From a virus: DNA of 21,817 bases. The position numbers and the translations under genes are program-made. The stretch is taken from positions 1 through 21,817 of IMG/VR virus record IMGVR_UViG_3300030098_002067, one strand, 5' to 3'. Below, one piece after another: positions 14,380-20,799 of this stretch; within the stretch, counting starts at the first letter, position 1, and every line of letters starts with the position of its first letter. Under the pieces are notes generated by a model, which searched no databases, was not told the origin of the DNA, and worked only from the letters and a program-made list of their open reading frames with translations.

Positions 14380-14532
14380 TTAGATGTCACACTCTGCTAT
14401 GTCAAATTTCTCCTTCTCTAGATTGTTAGTATCACGAATGTTTTTTAAAAGAAAGTAGAGTCTAGTATCTCCACCCAAAGAAAGTGCATGAATAATAGTA
14501 TCTAAATCTTTATGATCGATAGGTAATTGCAT
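14380..14532 (-). CDS. Small 50-residue ORF between gene 43 and uvsX
   Basis: This ORF begins in a TAATG overlap with the polymerase stop and ends at a TAA 15 bases before uvsX. It encodes 50 residues starting MQLPIDHKDLDTIIHAL, with a helical SLGGDTRLYFLLKNIRD stretch and an acidic end. It fills the only gap in the 43-uvsX region, and its coupling, base composition and normal residue make-up support it as a real gene. No Shine-Dalgarno sequence is seen, so it would depend on translation of gene 43. Function unknown. Confidence 0.65.
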   Translation of the reverse strand: MQLPIDHKDLDTIIHALSLGGDTRLYFLLKNIRDTNNLEKEKFDIAECDI

Positions 14533-17030
14533 TAGGAGAAGAAAAGTTCTAGGTTTACAGTTTTCTCAACATTCCACCCAATAGCATCTAAAATGATCTT
14601 GAGTGGTTCCAAGAAGGCTTTGTCAAATTGTAAGTCATAATCTATGTACTTGTCAATACCAATTTCGCATGGAAAATCCTGAATAAACGAAATAATATTC
14701 TCATGAATAATATTAGGTTTCTTCAGGTAACAGAATTTAATTTTTTCACCATTCTGGATGAGAGAGTACTTATTATCCAACTTATGTTGCTTAACATAAT
14801 GGTTATACAATAAAGCACCACGTATATGTATAGGAGTTCCTTTGGCATATATTGTGGAAGATGCCTTATACTTTGACACATTAGAAGCAGTTCGAGGGAA
14901 TGCAATATCCTCTGGTGGAAGTTTCTTAAATTCCTTCCGTGACTTGTCAATAAAATTAATTACTTCATCTTCTGTACCATTCATCATAATCTTAAGGGCA
15001 TCCTTAATCATGGTACGACAAGGTGCAGGTGTAGAGGATTTAACTGCCTCAATACCCATCATCTTTAATTTTGGTTCTTCATATCTCACACCTTCACTAT
15101 CCCATACATTAAGGATATAACGCTTCTTAGCAGTCCATATACCCCTCTCAGCGATATTCTCTCGCTTCATTTGCATCTTTTGGTCATAAGCACTTACGTA
15201 GTCGGCCAACGCTTGGTAAGAACTCTCAATAAAAGGTTCAAATTCATTTTCACACACCTTATTAAGGAACGTGACAACGCCCTGATTAGTTTTCTCTCTG
15301 CCCTCGTATACACGGTCAACCAAAGGCCCCAAATTAAGATAAATGGAATCAGTATCTGAAGCAATAACATAATCAACATCCTCAGTTTTTAAGATCTTAT
15401 TGATCTTTTGGTTCATCTTATTCTCTATCCAACGTATGGATACTTGTCCAGACAAAGTAATTGCTTCTGCATTAGCGAGTTTGTAATAGCGGAAGTACTG
15501 ATTGCCGATAGCACCATAAGCACTGTTAAGAGATATCTTTTTCGCCATCTGTATATTGTTGCATCTGGCAATTTCTTTACTAAGAGAAACAGATGGAGTC
15601 TTCTCATAAGCTTGTTTGGCATCTAACATTCTCCGTTTAAATACTACTCTATCACCATACATCTTATCCATCAACTCTGGTAAGAATCCACGCACATCCT
15701 TTCTATACTGTGCTCCATTTGCACATGTAGCATACTCAGGATCGAAGTCTGTTATCTCCTCATTTAAGATCCCTTCAACACTCGAACTGGCATGTCGAGT
15801 CTCCCTGAGGGTTTCTGGGGAAATGTTATATTGCATAATAAGATGAGGATACAGACTGTTAAGGTCAAAAGAGACCACCCAATCATACTTTCCTGGTTTC
15901 GGTTCCTTGACATAAGCCCCCGCATACTTTTCGTTTTTTTGTGATCTATTCTTGGGAGGAATCACTATGTTCCTCTTCTTCAAATAGTTATAGATTATGG
16001 TGTCCCACATCCGTACCTGATAGAACACATCATTATAATTGACCTTGGCATCATAGGCCATAGTCAGACACAGTTCTATTAACTTCATCTTGTCTTCCAA
16101 TCGGTCAACAAGTTCAACGTCAATTATATTATACTCAATAAACTTCTGCCAACCCTTTGTATAGAATTCCTTAAACGTATCATACTCCGAGTGATCTAAC
16201 TTCTTCTGCCCTAGTTCTACTTGGGCAATATAATCCAATCTATAAGACTCTTGTGCCTTATAAGTAAACTTCTTATAAAGATCAATATAATCTAGTTGAG
16301 TGACACCACCTACATCAAATACGGTATGAGTTCTACCCATAATATGAATCTCACTCTCAGATACAAGTCCCCAAGGAGAGAATCTCTTCATCAACTTCTC
16401 ACCCAGAACTCTATCTAATCTCTTACAAATATAAGGTATATCAAATAATTGTATGTTCCATCCAGTAATCACATCTGGAACATCCTGCATCCAATAGTTT
16501 ATGAACGATGTAAGTAATTCATGTTCTGTTGGACAATGATGATAGATTACATCATTCCTAGTATTCTTAAAGGGTTTACTTCCCCAAGTAGTGATCTGCT
16601 TAGTTGTATAATCTTGGATTGTGATTGCCAAAATCTCTTCTGAGCACGATTCAACATCAGGGAAACCTTGCTCAGACGTAGTTTCAATATCCAAAGTAAC
16701 AAGCTTAATCTTAGATATGTCAAACTTGATTTCATCCTCTGGGTATTTCTCTGAAATATATTGATATATGTATCTGTCATTCCCATATATTTCAAATCCC
16801 TCAATATCTTCGTACTTCTTATAGAAGTCACGACAGTCTCTAACGGTTCCTGGATTAATTGCTTCAACTTTTTCTCCACTCAACGTTTTATATTTAGTCT
16901 TAAGATTCTTTTTAGATTTGACAAATAGAGTTGGAAAGAACTCATCACGATGTTCATACCTTCTACCATTCTCAACTCCACGGACCAAGAACTGGTTTCC
17001 GATTAGTTGAACGTTGGTGTAGAATTTCAT
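14532..17030 (-). CDS. 43: DNA polymerase, family B, T4 gp43-like
   Basis: An 832-residue replicative polymerase with proofreading exonuclease; T4 gp43 is 898. Exo I is VTLDIETT (111-118, D114 and E116), Exo II WNIQLFDIPYI (191-201, D197) and Exo III YNIIDVELVD (300-309, D304). Polymerase motif A is SFDLNSLYPHL (387-397, D389), motif B KKISLNSAYGAIGN (497-510), and motif C ASDTDSIY (557-564, D559 and D561). The C-terminal NLELFFS resembles the clamp-binding peptide. All catalytic residues are present, so it should be active. It starts in an ATGA overlap with the second Sm-like gene. RegA, encoded upstream, may regulate it as in T4; that is from knowledge of T4. Confidence 0.97.
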   Translation of the reverse strand: MKFYTNVQLIGNQFLVRGVENGRRYEHRDEFFPTLFVKSKKNLKTKYKTLSGEKVEAINPGTVRDCRDFYKKYEDIEGFEIYGNDRYIYQYISEKYPEDEIKFDISKIKLVTLDIETTSEQGFPDVESCSEEILAITIQDYTTKQITTWGSKPFKNTRNDVIYHHCPTEHELLTSFINYWMQDVPDVITGWNIQLFDIPYICKRLDRVLGEKLMKRFSPWGLVSESEIHIMGRTHTVFDVGGVTQLDYIDLYKKFTYKAQESYRLDYIAQVELGQKKLDHSEYDTFKEFYTKGWQKFIEYNIIDVELVDRLEDKMKLIELCLTMAYDAKVNYNDVFYQVRMWDTIIYNYLKKRNIVIPPKNRSQKNEKYAGAYVKEPKPGKYDWVVSFDLNSLYPHLIMQYNISPETLRETRHASSSVEGILNEEITDFDPEYATCANGAQYRKDVRGFLPELMDKMYGDRVVFKRRMLDAKQAYEKTPSVSLSKEIARCNNIQMAKKISLNSAYGAIGNQYFRYYKLANAEAITLSGQVSIRWIENKMNQKINKILKTEDVDYVIASDTDSIYLNLGPLVDRVYEGREKTNQGVVTFLNKVCENEFEPFIESSYQALADYVSAYDQKMQMKRENIAERGIWTAKKRYILNVWDSEGVRYEEPKLKMMGIEAVKSSTPAPCRTMIKDALKIMMNGTEDEVINFIDKSRKEFKKLPPEDIAFPRTASNVSKYKASSTIYAKGTPIHIRGALLYNHYVKQHKLDNKYSLIQNGEKIKFCYLKKPNIIHENIISFIQDFPCEIGIDKYIDYDLQFDKAFLEPLKIILDAIGWNVEKTVNLELFFS

Positions 17031-17287
17031 TCTGTAAGGTCTAAGTATTTTTCAAGTAAAGTTGGTGTGGGATCTACAAGAGTAAGAATCTTGTCAGAAC
17101 TCATCATGAATATATCATCCTTAGTCACATTAAGCAACCAAGGTTCTAATACATTATCTTCCTTAACAATAAAAGGATTGATTAGTTTACAATCTGGTTC
17201 ACCAGGAACCACAGCTGCAATTTCTGCAATCTCACTAATCAGAGTCTGATGTGTCGTGAGTTGAACTATCTTCACTATCTTTGCCAT
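17027..17287 (-). CDS. Probable Sm-like (LSm/Hfq-fold) protein, second copy
   Basis: An 86-residue protein of short beta strands: KIVQLTTHQTLISEI (6-20), KLINPFIVK, then IFMMSSDKILTLVDPTP and a closing helix LLEKYLDL. It aligns with the preceding gene product in the same strand order (KxVxLxxxxxxIxxxxE ... PxIxK ... VxPxxxLxxxYLxx), so the two are probably diverged tandem paralogues. I recall a crystal structure of an Sm-like protein of putative cyanophage origin, which suggests an RNA-binding ring. Its start lies 53 bases inside the upstream gene, with GGAGG 12 bases before the ATG; its stop overlaps gene 43 as ATGA. Sm fold is inferred from pattern only. Confidence 0.75.
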   Translation of the reverse strand: MAKIVKIVQLTTHQTLISEIAEIAAVVPGEPDCKLINPFIVKEDNVLEPWLLNVTKDDIFMMSSDKILTLVDPTPTLLEKYLDLTE

Positions 17288-17588
17288 TTCCTACTACATC
17301 CTCCAAATACATTGTTCTTAATTGTTCTTTTGGTTCCACCATTGTAACTACCCAATCAGCTGGAACAGGGATCTTAGGATCTTCTGAGAGAGGCATCCAA
17401 GGAAACATAGAAATCTTATATGCAGATTTCTGATCTTGTATTTCTTCACCTTCTCTCAATTTAATGATACAAGGTTTATCAAAAAAATATCCAACTATTC
17501 TTCTTTCATCTTCTTCTCCCACAACCATCTCAGTAACATCAGCAATGATGTCTTCTCCAGATTTTAAGAGAACTAATTTAGTCGTCAT
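17235..17588 (-). CDS. Probable Sm-like (LSm/Hfq-fold) protein, first copy
   Basis: A 117-residue protein with strands KLVLLKSGEDIIADVTEMV (4-22), VGYFFDKPCIIKL (32-44), YKISMFPWMPLS (57-68) and WVVTMVEPKEQLRTMYLEDV (79-98). The LKSGEDIIADV element resembles an Sm1-like motif. The last 20 residues (DSEDSSTHDTSDSD type) are acidic and encoded in the overlap with the next gene, so they are probably an unconserved tail. It is the first gene after a consensus promoter embedded in a terminator. A ring-forming RNA-binding role, perhaps in phage or host mRNA handling, is inferred from the fold and from its place ahead of gene 43. Confidence 0.78.
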   Translation of the reverse strand: MTTKLVLLKSGEDIIADVTEMVVGEEDERRIVGYFFDKPCIIKLREGEEIQDQKSAYKISMFPWMPLSEDPKIPVPADWVVTMVEPKEQLRTMYLEDVVGNGKDSEDSSTHDTSDSD

Positions 17589-17600
17589 AATAGATATTTA

Positions 17601-17605
17601 CCTCC
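17601..17605 (-). promoter_or_regulatory. Ribosome binding site GGAGG of the first Sm-like gene
   Basis: GGAGG lies 12 bases before the ATG at 17588 and starts at or next to the expected transcription start of the consensus promoter, so the transcript would have a very short leader. Confidence 0.55.
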
Positions 17606-17609
17606 TTAT

Positions 17610-17638
17610 ATTATAAGAAAAAAAAGAGAGTCTGTCAA
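17610..17638 (-). promoter_or_regulatory. Consensus sigma70-type (early) promoter
   Basis: The minus strand has TTGACA (17638-17633), a 17-base spacer and TATAAT (17615-17610), a perfect match to the bacterial vegetative promoter. It would drive the Sm-like pair and the gene 43-41 block using host RNA polymerase. The -35 box lies in the loop of the upstream terminator and includes the TGA stop of the 67-residue gene. Confidence 0.85.
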
Positions 17639-17646
17639 GACTCTCT
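17618..17646 (-). terminator. Rho-independent terminator after the hsp20 / 67-residue gene pair
   Basis: On the minus strand AGAGAGTC, the loop TTGACA and GACTCTCT form a perfect 8-base stem, followed by a run of T (eight in all, the first belonging to the stem). It overlaps the stop codon of the 67-residue gene and ends the hsp20 transcript. Confidence 0.88.
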
Positions 17647-17838
17647 CTTCTTCTCAATTTCAGCATCTACAATGTCTTGGAGTTTCTCAAATTCTCTAAC
17701 ACGATCAATATCTATAAGCAATTGAGAGAGTTGAGTAACCACTATGGGTTTTTCATTTGTAGCAGAACATCTAATTGCTGCTCTGAGACTACCCTCTGCT
17801 TCAAGAAGATGGTCTAGTGTTTGTTGAGATAAAGCCAT
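17635..17838 (-). CDS. Small helical hypothetical protein
   Basis: The ATG at 17838 gives 67 residues (an in-frame TTG at 17850 would add four). It begins two bases after the hsp20 stop, with an AAGGAT inside the end of hsp20 as a possible ribosome site. The protein is predicted to be two or three helices: SQQTLDHLLEAEGSLRAAIR, then VVTQLSQLLIDIDRVREFEK and a charged end. Its TGA stop sits in the loop of the terminator hairpin. It is co-transcribed with hsp20; no family is recognised, although it resembles small conserved cyanophage proteins. Confidence 0.7.
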   Translation of the reverse strand: MALSQQTLDHLLEAEGSLRAAIRCSATNEKPIVVTQLSQLLIDIDRVREFEKLQDIVDAEIEKKRES

Positions 17839-17840
17839 AG

Positions 17841-18269
17841 TTAAAACCAATCCTTACGTGTGTGATGTTCGGGAACAATTTTACCCAACTTAATGGTAAG
17901 AAGTCCATCTTCAAAATTTACATCTCTAATTTCTGTATCATCAGAGAGTGTCCAAGATCTTTCAAAGGATCTTTGTGCCAAACCCTTATGGGCATAATCG
18001 GCATCCTCTTTTTCTTCTTTTTGTCCTTCAACTGTTAGTTTACCATACTCTGTGTAAACATGCACCTCTTTCTTTTTAAATCCTGCAAGTGCAATCTCTA
18101 AACGAGACTCAACATTATTTACATTGACAAGATTGTATGGTGGATAGTTGGTTTGATTGGTGACACTAAAAAAACGATCTAGATAATCATCTAAACCGAT
18201 ACTATTTCTATTAATCTTCTCCATCAATTCTGGAAGATTAGCAGCGTGATACCTTGTTAGGTTTCCCAT
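17841..18269 (-). CDS. hsp20: Small heat shock protein, Hsp20 / alpha-crystallin family
   Basis: A 142-residue small heat shock protein. The alpha-crystallin domain (about 44-130) shows VNNVESRLEIALAGFKKKEV (50-69), KLTVEGQKEE and QRSFERSWTLSDDTEI with the closing VNFEDGLLTIKLGK. It would bind unfolding proteins as an oligomer without ATP; cyanophage copies are thought to help folding or protect host complexes during infection. The C-terminal IXI motif of bacterial homologues is not seen; the tail instead ends PEHHTRKDWF. AAGGAG lies eight bases before the ATG, a TATAAT box about 60 bases upstream, and a terminator separates it from the preceding genes. Confidence 0.92.
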   Translation of the reverse strand: MGNLTRYHAANLPELMEKINRNSIGLDDYLDRFFSVTNQTNYPPYNLVNVNNVESRLEIALAGFKKKEVHVYTEYGKLTVEGQKEEKEDADYAHKGLAQRSFERSWTLSDDTEIRDVNFEDGLLTIKLGKIVPEHHTRKDWF

Positions 18270-18329
18270 GATTGTAGCTCCTTTACTAAGCGAGTGTGTT
18301 TGTATGTACCCTTGCGGCGTACACTACTA

Positions 18330-18335
18330 ATTATA
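18330..18335 (-). promoter_or_regulatory. -10 box (TATAAT) of the hsp20 promoter
   Basis: The minus strand reads GTGTATAATTAG between the terminator and hsp20. No good -35 hexamer lies 16-18 bases upstream, where the terminator stem sits, so an activator or an alternative contact may be needed. The box is inside an imperfect dyad with arms CTTGCG and CGCAAG. Confidence 0.6.
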
Positions 18336-18345
18336 CACGCAAGCA

Positions 18346-18372
18346 TTAAAAAGAGGGGTGTGAAACCCCTCC
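18346..18372 (-). terminator. Rho-independent terminator after the twin-CX3C gene
   Basis: On the minus strand GAGGGGT, a five-base loop TTCAC and ACCCCTC form a perfect 7-base stem followed by TTTTTAA. It lies 24 bases past the stop of the 51-residue gene and upstream of the hsp20 promoter. Confidence 0.88.
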
Positions 18373-18395
18373 AAATTCTATTCGGTTTTCTGAAC

Positions 18396-18551
18396 TTAAT
18401 CTAAAACTAATCTGCACTCCTTAATGCAGTTTTTGTCGTCTATTGCACAGTCAGTGATACACTCAAAGTATTCCGCTACTTGATCTGTACCATTTGTGGC
18501 TTCATATGAAGGCCATGCTTTGAGATTATTGTACGAGATTAAATTGTGCAT
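18396..18551 (-). CDS. 51-residue protein with twin CX3C motif
   Basis: The ORF has an excellent ribosome site, GGAGG four bases before the ATG at 18551, and is closed by a terminator. The protein has four cysteines: C31-x3-C35 and C42-x3-C46, separated by six residues within FECITDCAIDDKNCIKEC. This CX3C-x6-CX3C spacing suggests a short helical hairpin held by two disulfides or binding a metal. The N terminus (SYNNLKAWPSYEA) is polar. From memory, small proteins with this kind of double cysteine motif are common hypothetical proteins in T4-like cyanophages. Function is unknown. Confidence 0.78.
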   Translation of the reverse strand: MHNLISYNNLKAWPSYEATNGTDQVAEYFECITDCAIDDKNCIKECRLVLD

Positions 18552-18616
18552 TTTACCTCCAGTGTACTTCTAATAACATCCATAACCAATTTTAGTTTAG
18601 GATCATTTGTTTTCAT
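18539..18616 (-). CDS. Possible 25-residue ORF (leader peptide)
   Basis: An ORF of 25 residues starting MKTNDPKLKLVMDVIRS, which overlaps the start of the twin-CX3C gene by 13 bases and contains its ribosome site. It begins 14 bases after a TATAAATA box and has no Shine-Dalgarno sequence. The residue make-up is protein-like, but an ORF this short could be chance; it may act as a translated leader. Confidence 0.35.
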   Translation of the reverse strand: MKTNDPKLKLVMDVIRSTLEVKCTI

Positions 18617-18629
18617 TTTAACACAAAAC

Positions 18630-18637
18630 TATTTATA
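18630..18637 (-). promoter_or_regulatory. Late promoter (TATAAATA) after regA
   Basis: The minus strand reads CATATAAATAG in the gap after regA, a full match to the late consensus, ahead of the small-gene pair. A TTGTAA hexamer lies 14 bases upstream of TATAAA, so an early promoter could overlap it, though the spacing is short. Confidence 0.6.
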
Positions 18638-18670
18638 TGTAAAGCACTTTTTTACAAGACTTTAGTAAAG

Positions 18671-19105
18671 TTACGTATCTTCTGTAGGTTTAGTTTTCTT
18701 ACCAATATTATATTTCTGTTCTAATATCCAATCTCCTTTATCTTTATATGAAAGAACCTTAATCTGATTTAAAGGTGCAATATCAGTGACTGATTCCTCC
18801 TTTACCACAGAAATAAGTCCCCAATCCGCAAGAAGACGGGTAATACGATTCCTACGTTGAACATCATTACCAGTAAGATTAGCATGTTTACCATCAAGAG
18901 CAAACAATTCCTTAAAGTGTACAATATAGTATCTACCCTGCTTATGCAGTATATGACAACTTTGATATAATTTCTTTTCCTTACGTGATGCTACACCAAT
19001 TCTTGTAAGAGTTTCTCGTACCTTTAGAAAATCATCAGGTTCATTTAAGGTCACCTCTACCATTTGGGCTTGCGACCACTTTACTTCAGGTTCAGTGGTA
19101 GTCAT
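18671..19105 (-). CDS. regA: RegA translational repressor
   Basis: A 144-residue protein that matches T4 RegA along its length: VEVTLNEPDDFLKVRETLTR (16-35), LYQSCHILHKQGRYYIVHFK (46-65), LLADWGLI, and the closing KYNIGK. RegA binds early phage mRNAs at their start codons and blocks ribosome entry, shutting off early proteins including, in T4, gp44 and itself. Compared with T4 (122 residues) it has about 14 extra N-terminal residues and a short C-terminal tail. I keep the long start because GGAGG lies six bases upstream and the ATG overlaps the gp62 stop as ATGA. The order 62-regA is conserved with T4. Confidence 0.95.
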   Translation of the reverse strand: MTTTEPEVKWSQAQMVEVTLNEPDDFLKVRETLTRIGVASRKEKKLYQSCHILHKQGRYYIVHFKELFALDGKHANLTGNDVQRRNRITRLLADWGLISVVKEESVTDIAPLNQIKVLSYKDKGDWILEQKYNIGKKTKPTEDT

Positions 19106-19476
19106 TTCGATCCTCCAATTTCAAGTCGTTGTTTAATAAATTTAATTTGTTCAGGGGTTAATATTTTCAAAGCATTAGATGCCTTTTCGTTACTATAACC
19201 ATAGTATTGTTTGATGATTTCAAGGTCTGTGACTTTATCCTTACGGAGCCAGGGACTGAATCTTTTCTTTTTCCTAAGTGTATTTAGATAAAATGAATAT
19301 TGCATGTCCTTATCTAGGAATGAATACTTATTCATTTCATTAGCATACATTATACAATCAATATGTCCTGATAAACAACGGTTAACAATATATGGAGAAT
19401 AATCCTTTATATCATGAGACAAATCCTCTTTAGTAAAATTGATTGAATTCAACCAATCTTTCAATTCAGTTTTCAT
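19102..19476 (-). CDS. 62: Clamp loader small subunit, gp62-like
   Basis: A 124-residue protein placed immediately before regA, exactly where T4 has gene 62. The sequence is diverged, but SPYIVNRCLSGHIDCIMYANEMN (26-48) and YLNTLRKKKRFSPWLRK (63-79) resemble the central part of T4 gp62 (the region with a conserved KRYGKWAK-like patch). With gp44 it forms the complex that loads sliding clamp gp45 on DNA. It is shorter than T4 gp62 (187), as is usual, from memory, for cyanophages. ATGA overlaps bind it to the 61-residue gene and to regA. Assignment rests on both similarity and position. Confidence 0.82.
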   Translation of the reverse strand: MKTELKDWLNSINFTKEDLSHDIKDYSPYIVNRCLSGHIDCIMYANEMNKYSFLDKDMQYSFYLNTLRKKKRFSPWLRKDKVTDLEIIKQYYGYSNEKASNALKILTPEQIKFIKQRLEIGGSK

Positions 19477-19658
19477 AATGCAGGGCGTTTCATTTTTTCA
19501 TCCTTTACGGAAATGATGATTCTATTATTTTCATAATCAGCCTTAAACTCTAATTCCACGTCATGAGGCCACATTAGTTCTTCATATAAAGCATTGAGAC
19601 GATCCATATCCTCCCAAAGATTATTAATGTGTTCTGGTAGATAATCTTCTTCTTCCAT
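19473..19658 (-). CDS. Small acidic hypothetical protein between the DruA-like gene and gene 62
   Basis: A 61-residue, acidic protein: EEDYLPEHINNLWEDMDRLNA is followed by a beta-like half VELEFKADYENNRIIISVKDE. It starts in a TAATG overlap with the DruA-like gene and ends in ATGA with gene 62, so it is translated as part of the chain. It has no recognised family. Position within the clamp-loader cluster suggests a role with either neighbour, but nothing in the sequence proves it. Confidence 0.7.
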   Translation of the reverse strand: MEEEDYLPEHINNLWEDMDRLNALYEELMWPHDVELEFKADYENNRIIISVKDEKMKRPAL

Positions 19659-20785
19659 TATCTTATGATTTGAATGTTGTCATCTTCTGTCCAGAGTTCG
19701 ACCTCAGTTCTGAACCTTCCTTCCTTTTTAAGTTTCTCATAGCGTTTACCTGCTTTACGTTTCCACCATGATATAATGTTATCTAGGTAAAATTTATCCC
19801 AGTTAGGTCCAGGTATTAACTTATCTTGCTCACCGAGTAAGACTTCTCTAACATTTCCATATCCATAATCAGATGTATATGACCTCTTCCTTTGTGTAAG
19901 AGTAAATGCATTTTTAAGAACTCCATCTAACTCTTCAAGTTTCTCAAGTTGGTCATGTTCTTTTAAAGAATTCTTAGTCCATGAAATCATCCTAGTTTGT
20001 CTTTTCATCTTTTTAGATGAAACATAACTAGGAGTTACAGGATTATTATCATTGATCCTAGTAAATCGATCATGAAGTTCATGAAATGCTTTATCATGAA
20101 GCAATGGAAGGAATTTACTATCAGTTAACCCTTTATACCTTATAAAGGGTTTAAGACCGTCATACTGCGATGCAGAGGTCGTAGAACCATACAATGAAGT
20201 AGTCTCGAACCATCCAATATCTTTATCAAATACTTTATTCAAATGCTCTCTTGCAAAGTGGGACACACACATCAATGCAAGAAGTTTTCCACCAAGACAA
20301 TTATAACCAAAAGGCTGAGAAGGAACAATCGCAAACCCCATTACAGCATGACGATTAAATATAGAAAGATTTGCAGGTTGACCTAACCATTCATTCCGTG
20401 GTTTAGAATTAATAGTGGGAGAACCAAACCTAATAAATCCAATTATCTTCTTACTATTCTTTTCATATACTATCCAACGTAACTCCCTACCAGGAATATT
20501 CTTCTCAATAATCGCAGAAGAAGTTGCTGTTAAAAGTTCATGATAATATGCTTGAGGAACTGATTGTTGAAATCTCTCTCCAACAAATCTAACTTCAAAA
20601 TCCATATCCTCAGGATGAACGTCCTCATTAAAGAACTCATCCTTCAAAGAAACTATAGATTTACCTCTTGCATTAACTGCTGCTTCTTTAGTTACCCGAA
20701 TATAATCCTCAATAGTATTAAATCTTTCAAAGTAATTAATAAATTGATCAGCAGCCCATATAGCGTCTACCTCACTAATAATCAT
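19658..20785 (-). CDS. DUF4338 / DruA-like protein
   Basis: A 375-residue protein that resembles DUF4338, the family of DruA from the Druantia anti-phage system. The comparison rests on IGFIRFGSPT (114-123), a tryptophan with NEWLG, then NLSIFNRHAVMGFAIVPSQP (138-157), LLALMCVSHFAREHL (168-182) and ETTSLYGSTTSASQYDGLKPF (198 on), which parallel the LGFLLF, NL, FLILP and LLETF elements of DUF4338. The C-terminal 100 residues are basic (RKAGKRYEKLKKEGR). It begins 14 bases after the PsbN-like gene without a clear ribosome site. DUF4338 biochemistry is not settled; in a phage it may act on DNA or on host defence. Family assignment is from memory of motifs, not a search. Confidence 0.7.
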   Translation of the reverse strand: MIISEVDAIWAADQFINYFERFNTIEDYIRVTKEAAVNARGKSIVSLKDEFFNEDVHPEDMDFEVRFVGERFQQSVPQAYYHELLTATSSAIIEKNIPGRELRWIVYEKNSKKIIGFIRFGSPTINSKPRNEWLGQPANLSIFNRHAVMGFAIVPSQPFGYNCLGGKLLALMCVSHFAREHLNKVFDKDIGWFETTSLYGSTTSASQYDGLKPFIRYKGLTDSKFLPLLHDKAFHELHDRFTRINDNNPVTPSYVSSKKMKRQTRMISWTKNSLKEHDQLEKLEELDGVLKNAFTLTQRKRSYTSDYGYGNVREVLLGEQDKLIPGPNWDKFYLDNIISWWKRKAGKRYEKLKKEGRFRTEVELWTEDDNIQIIR

Positions 20786-20799
20786 AATAAAATAAAACC

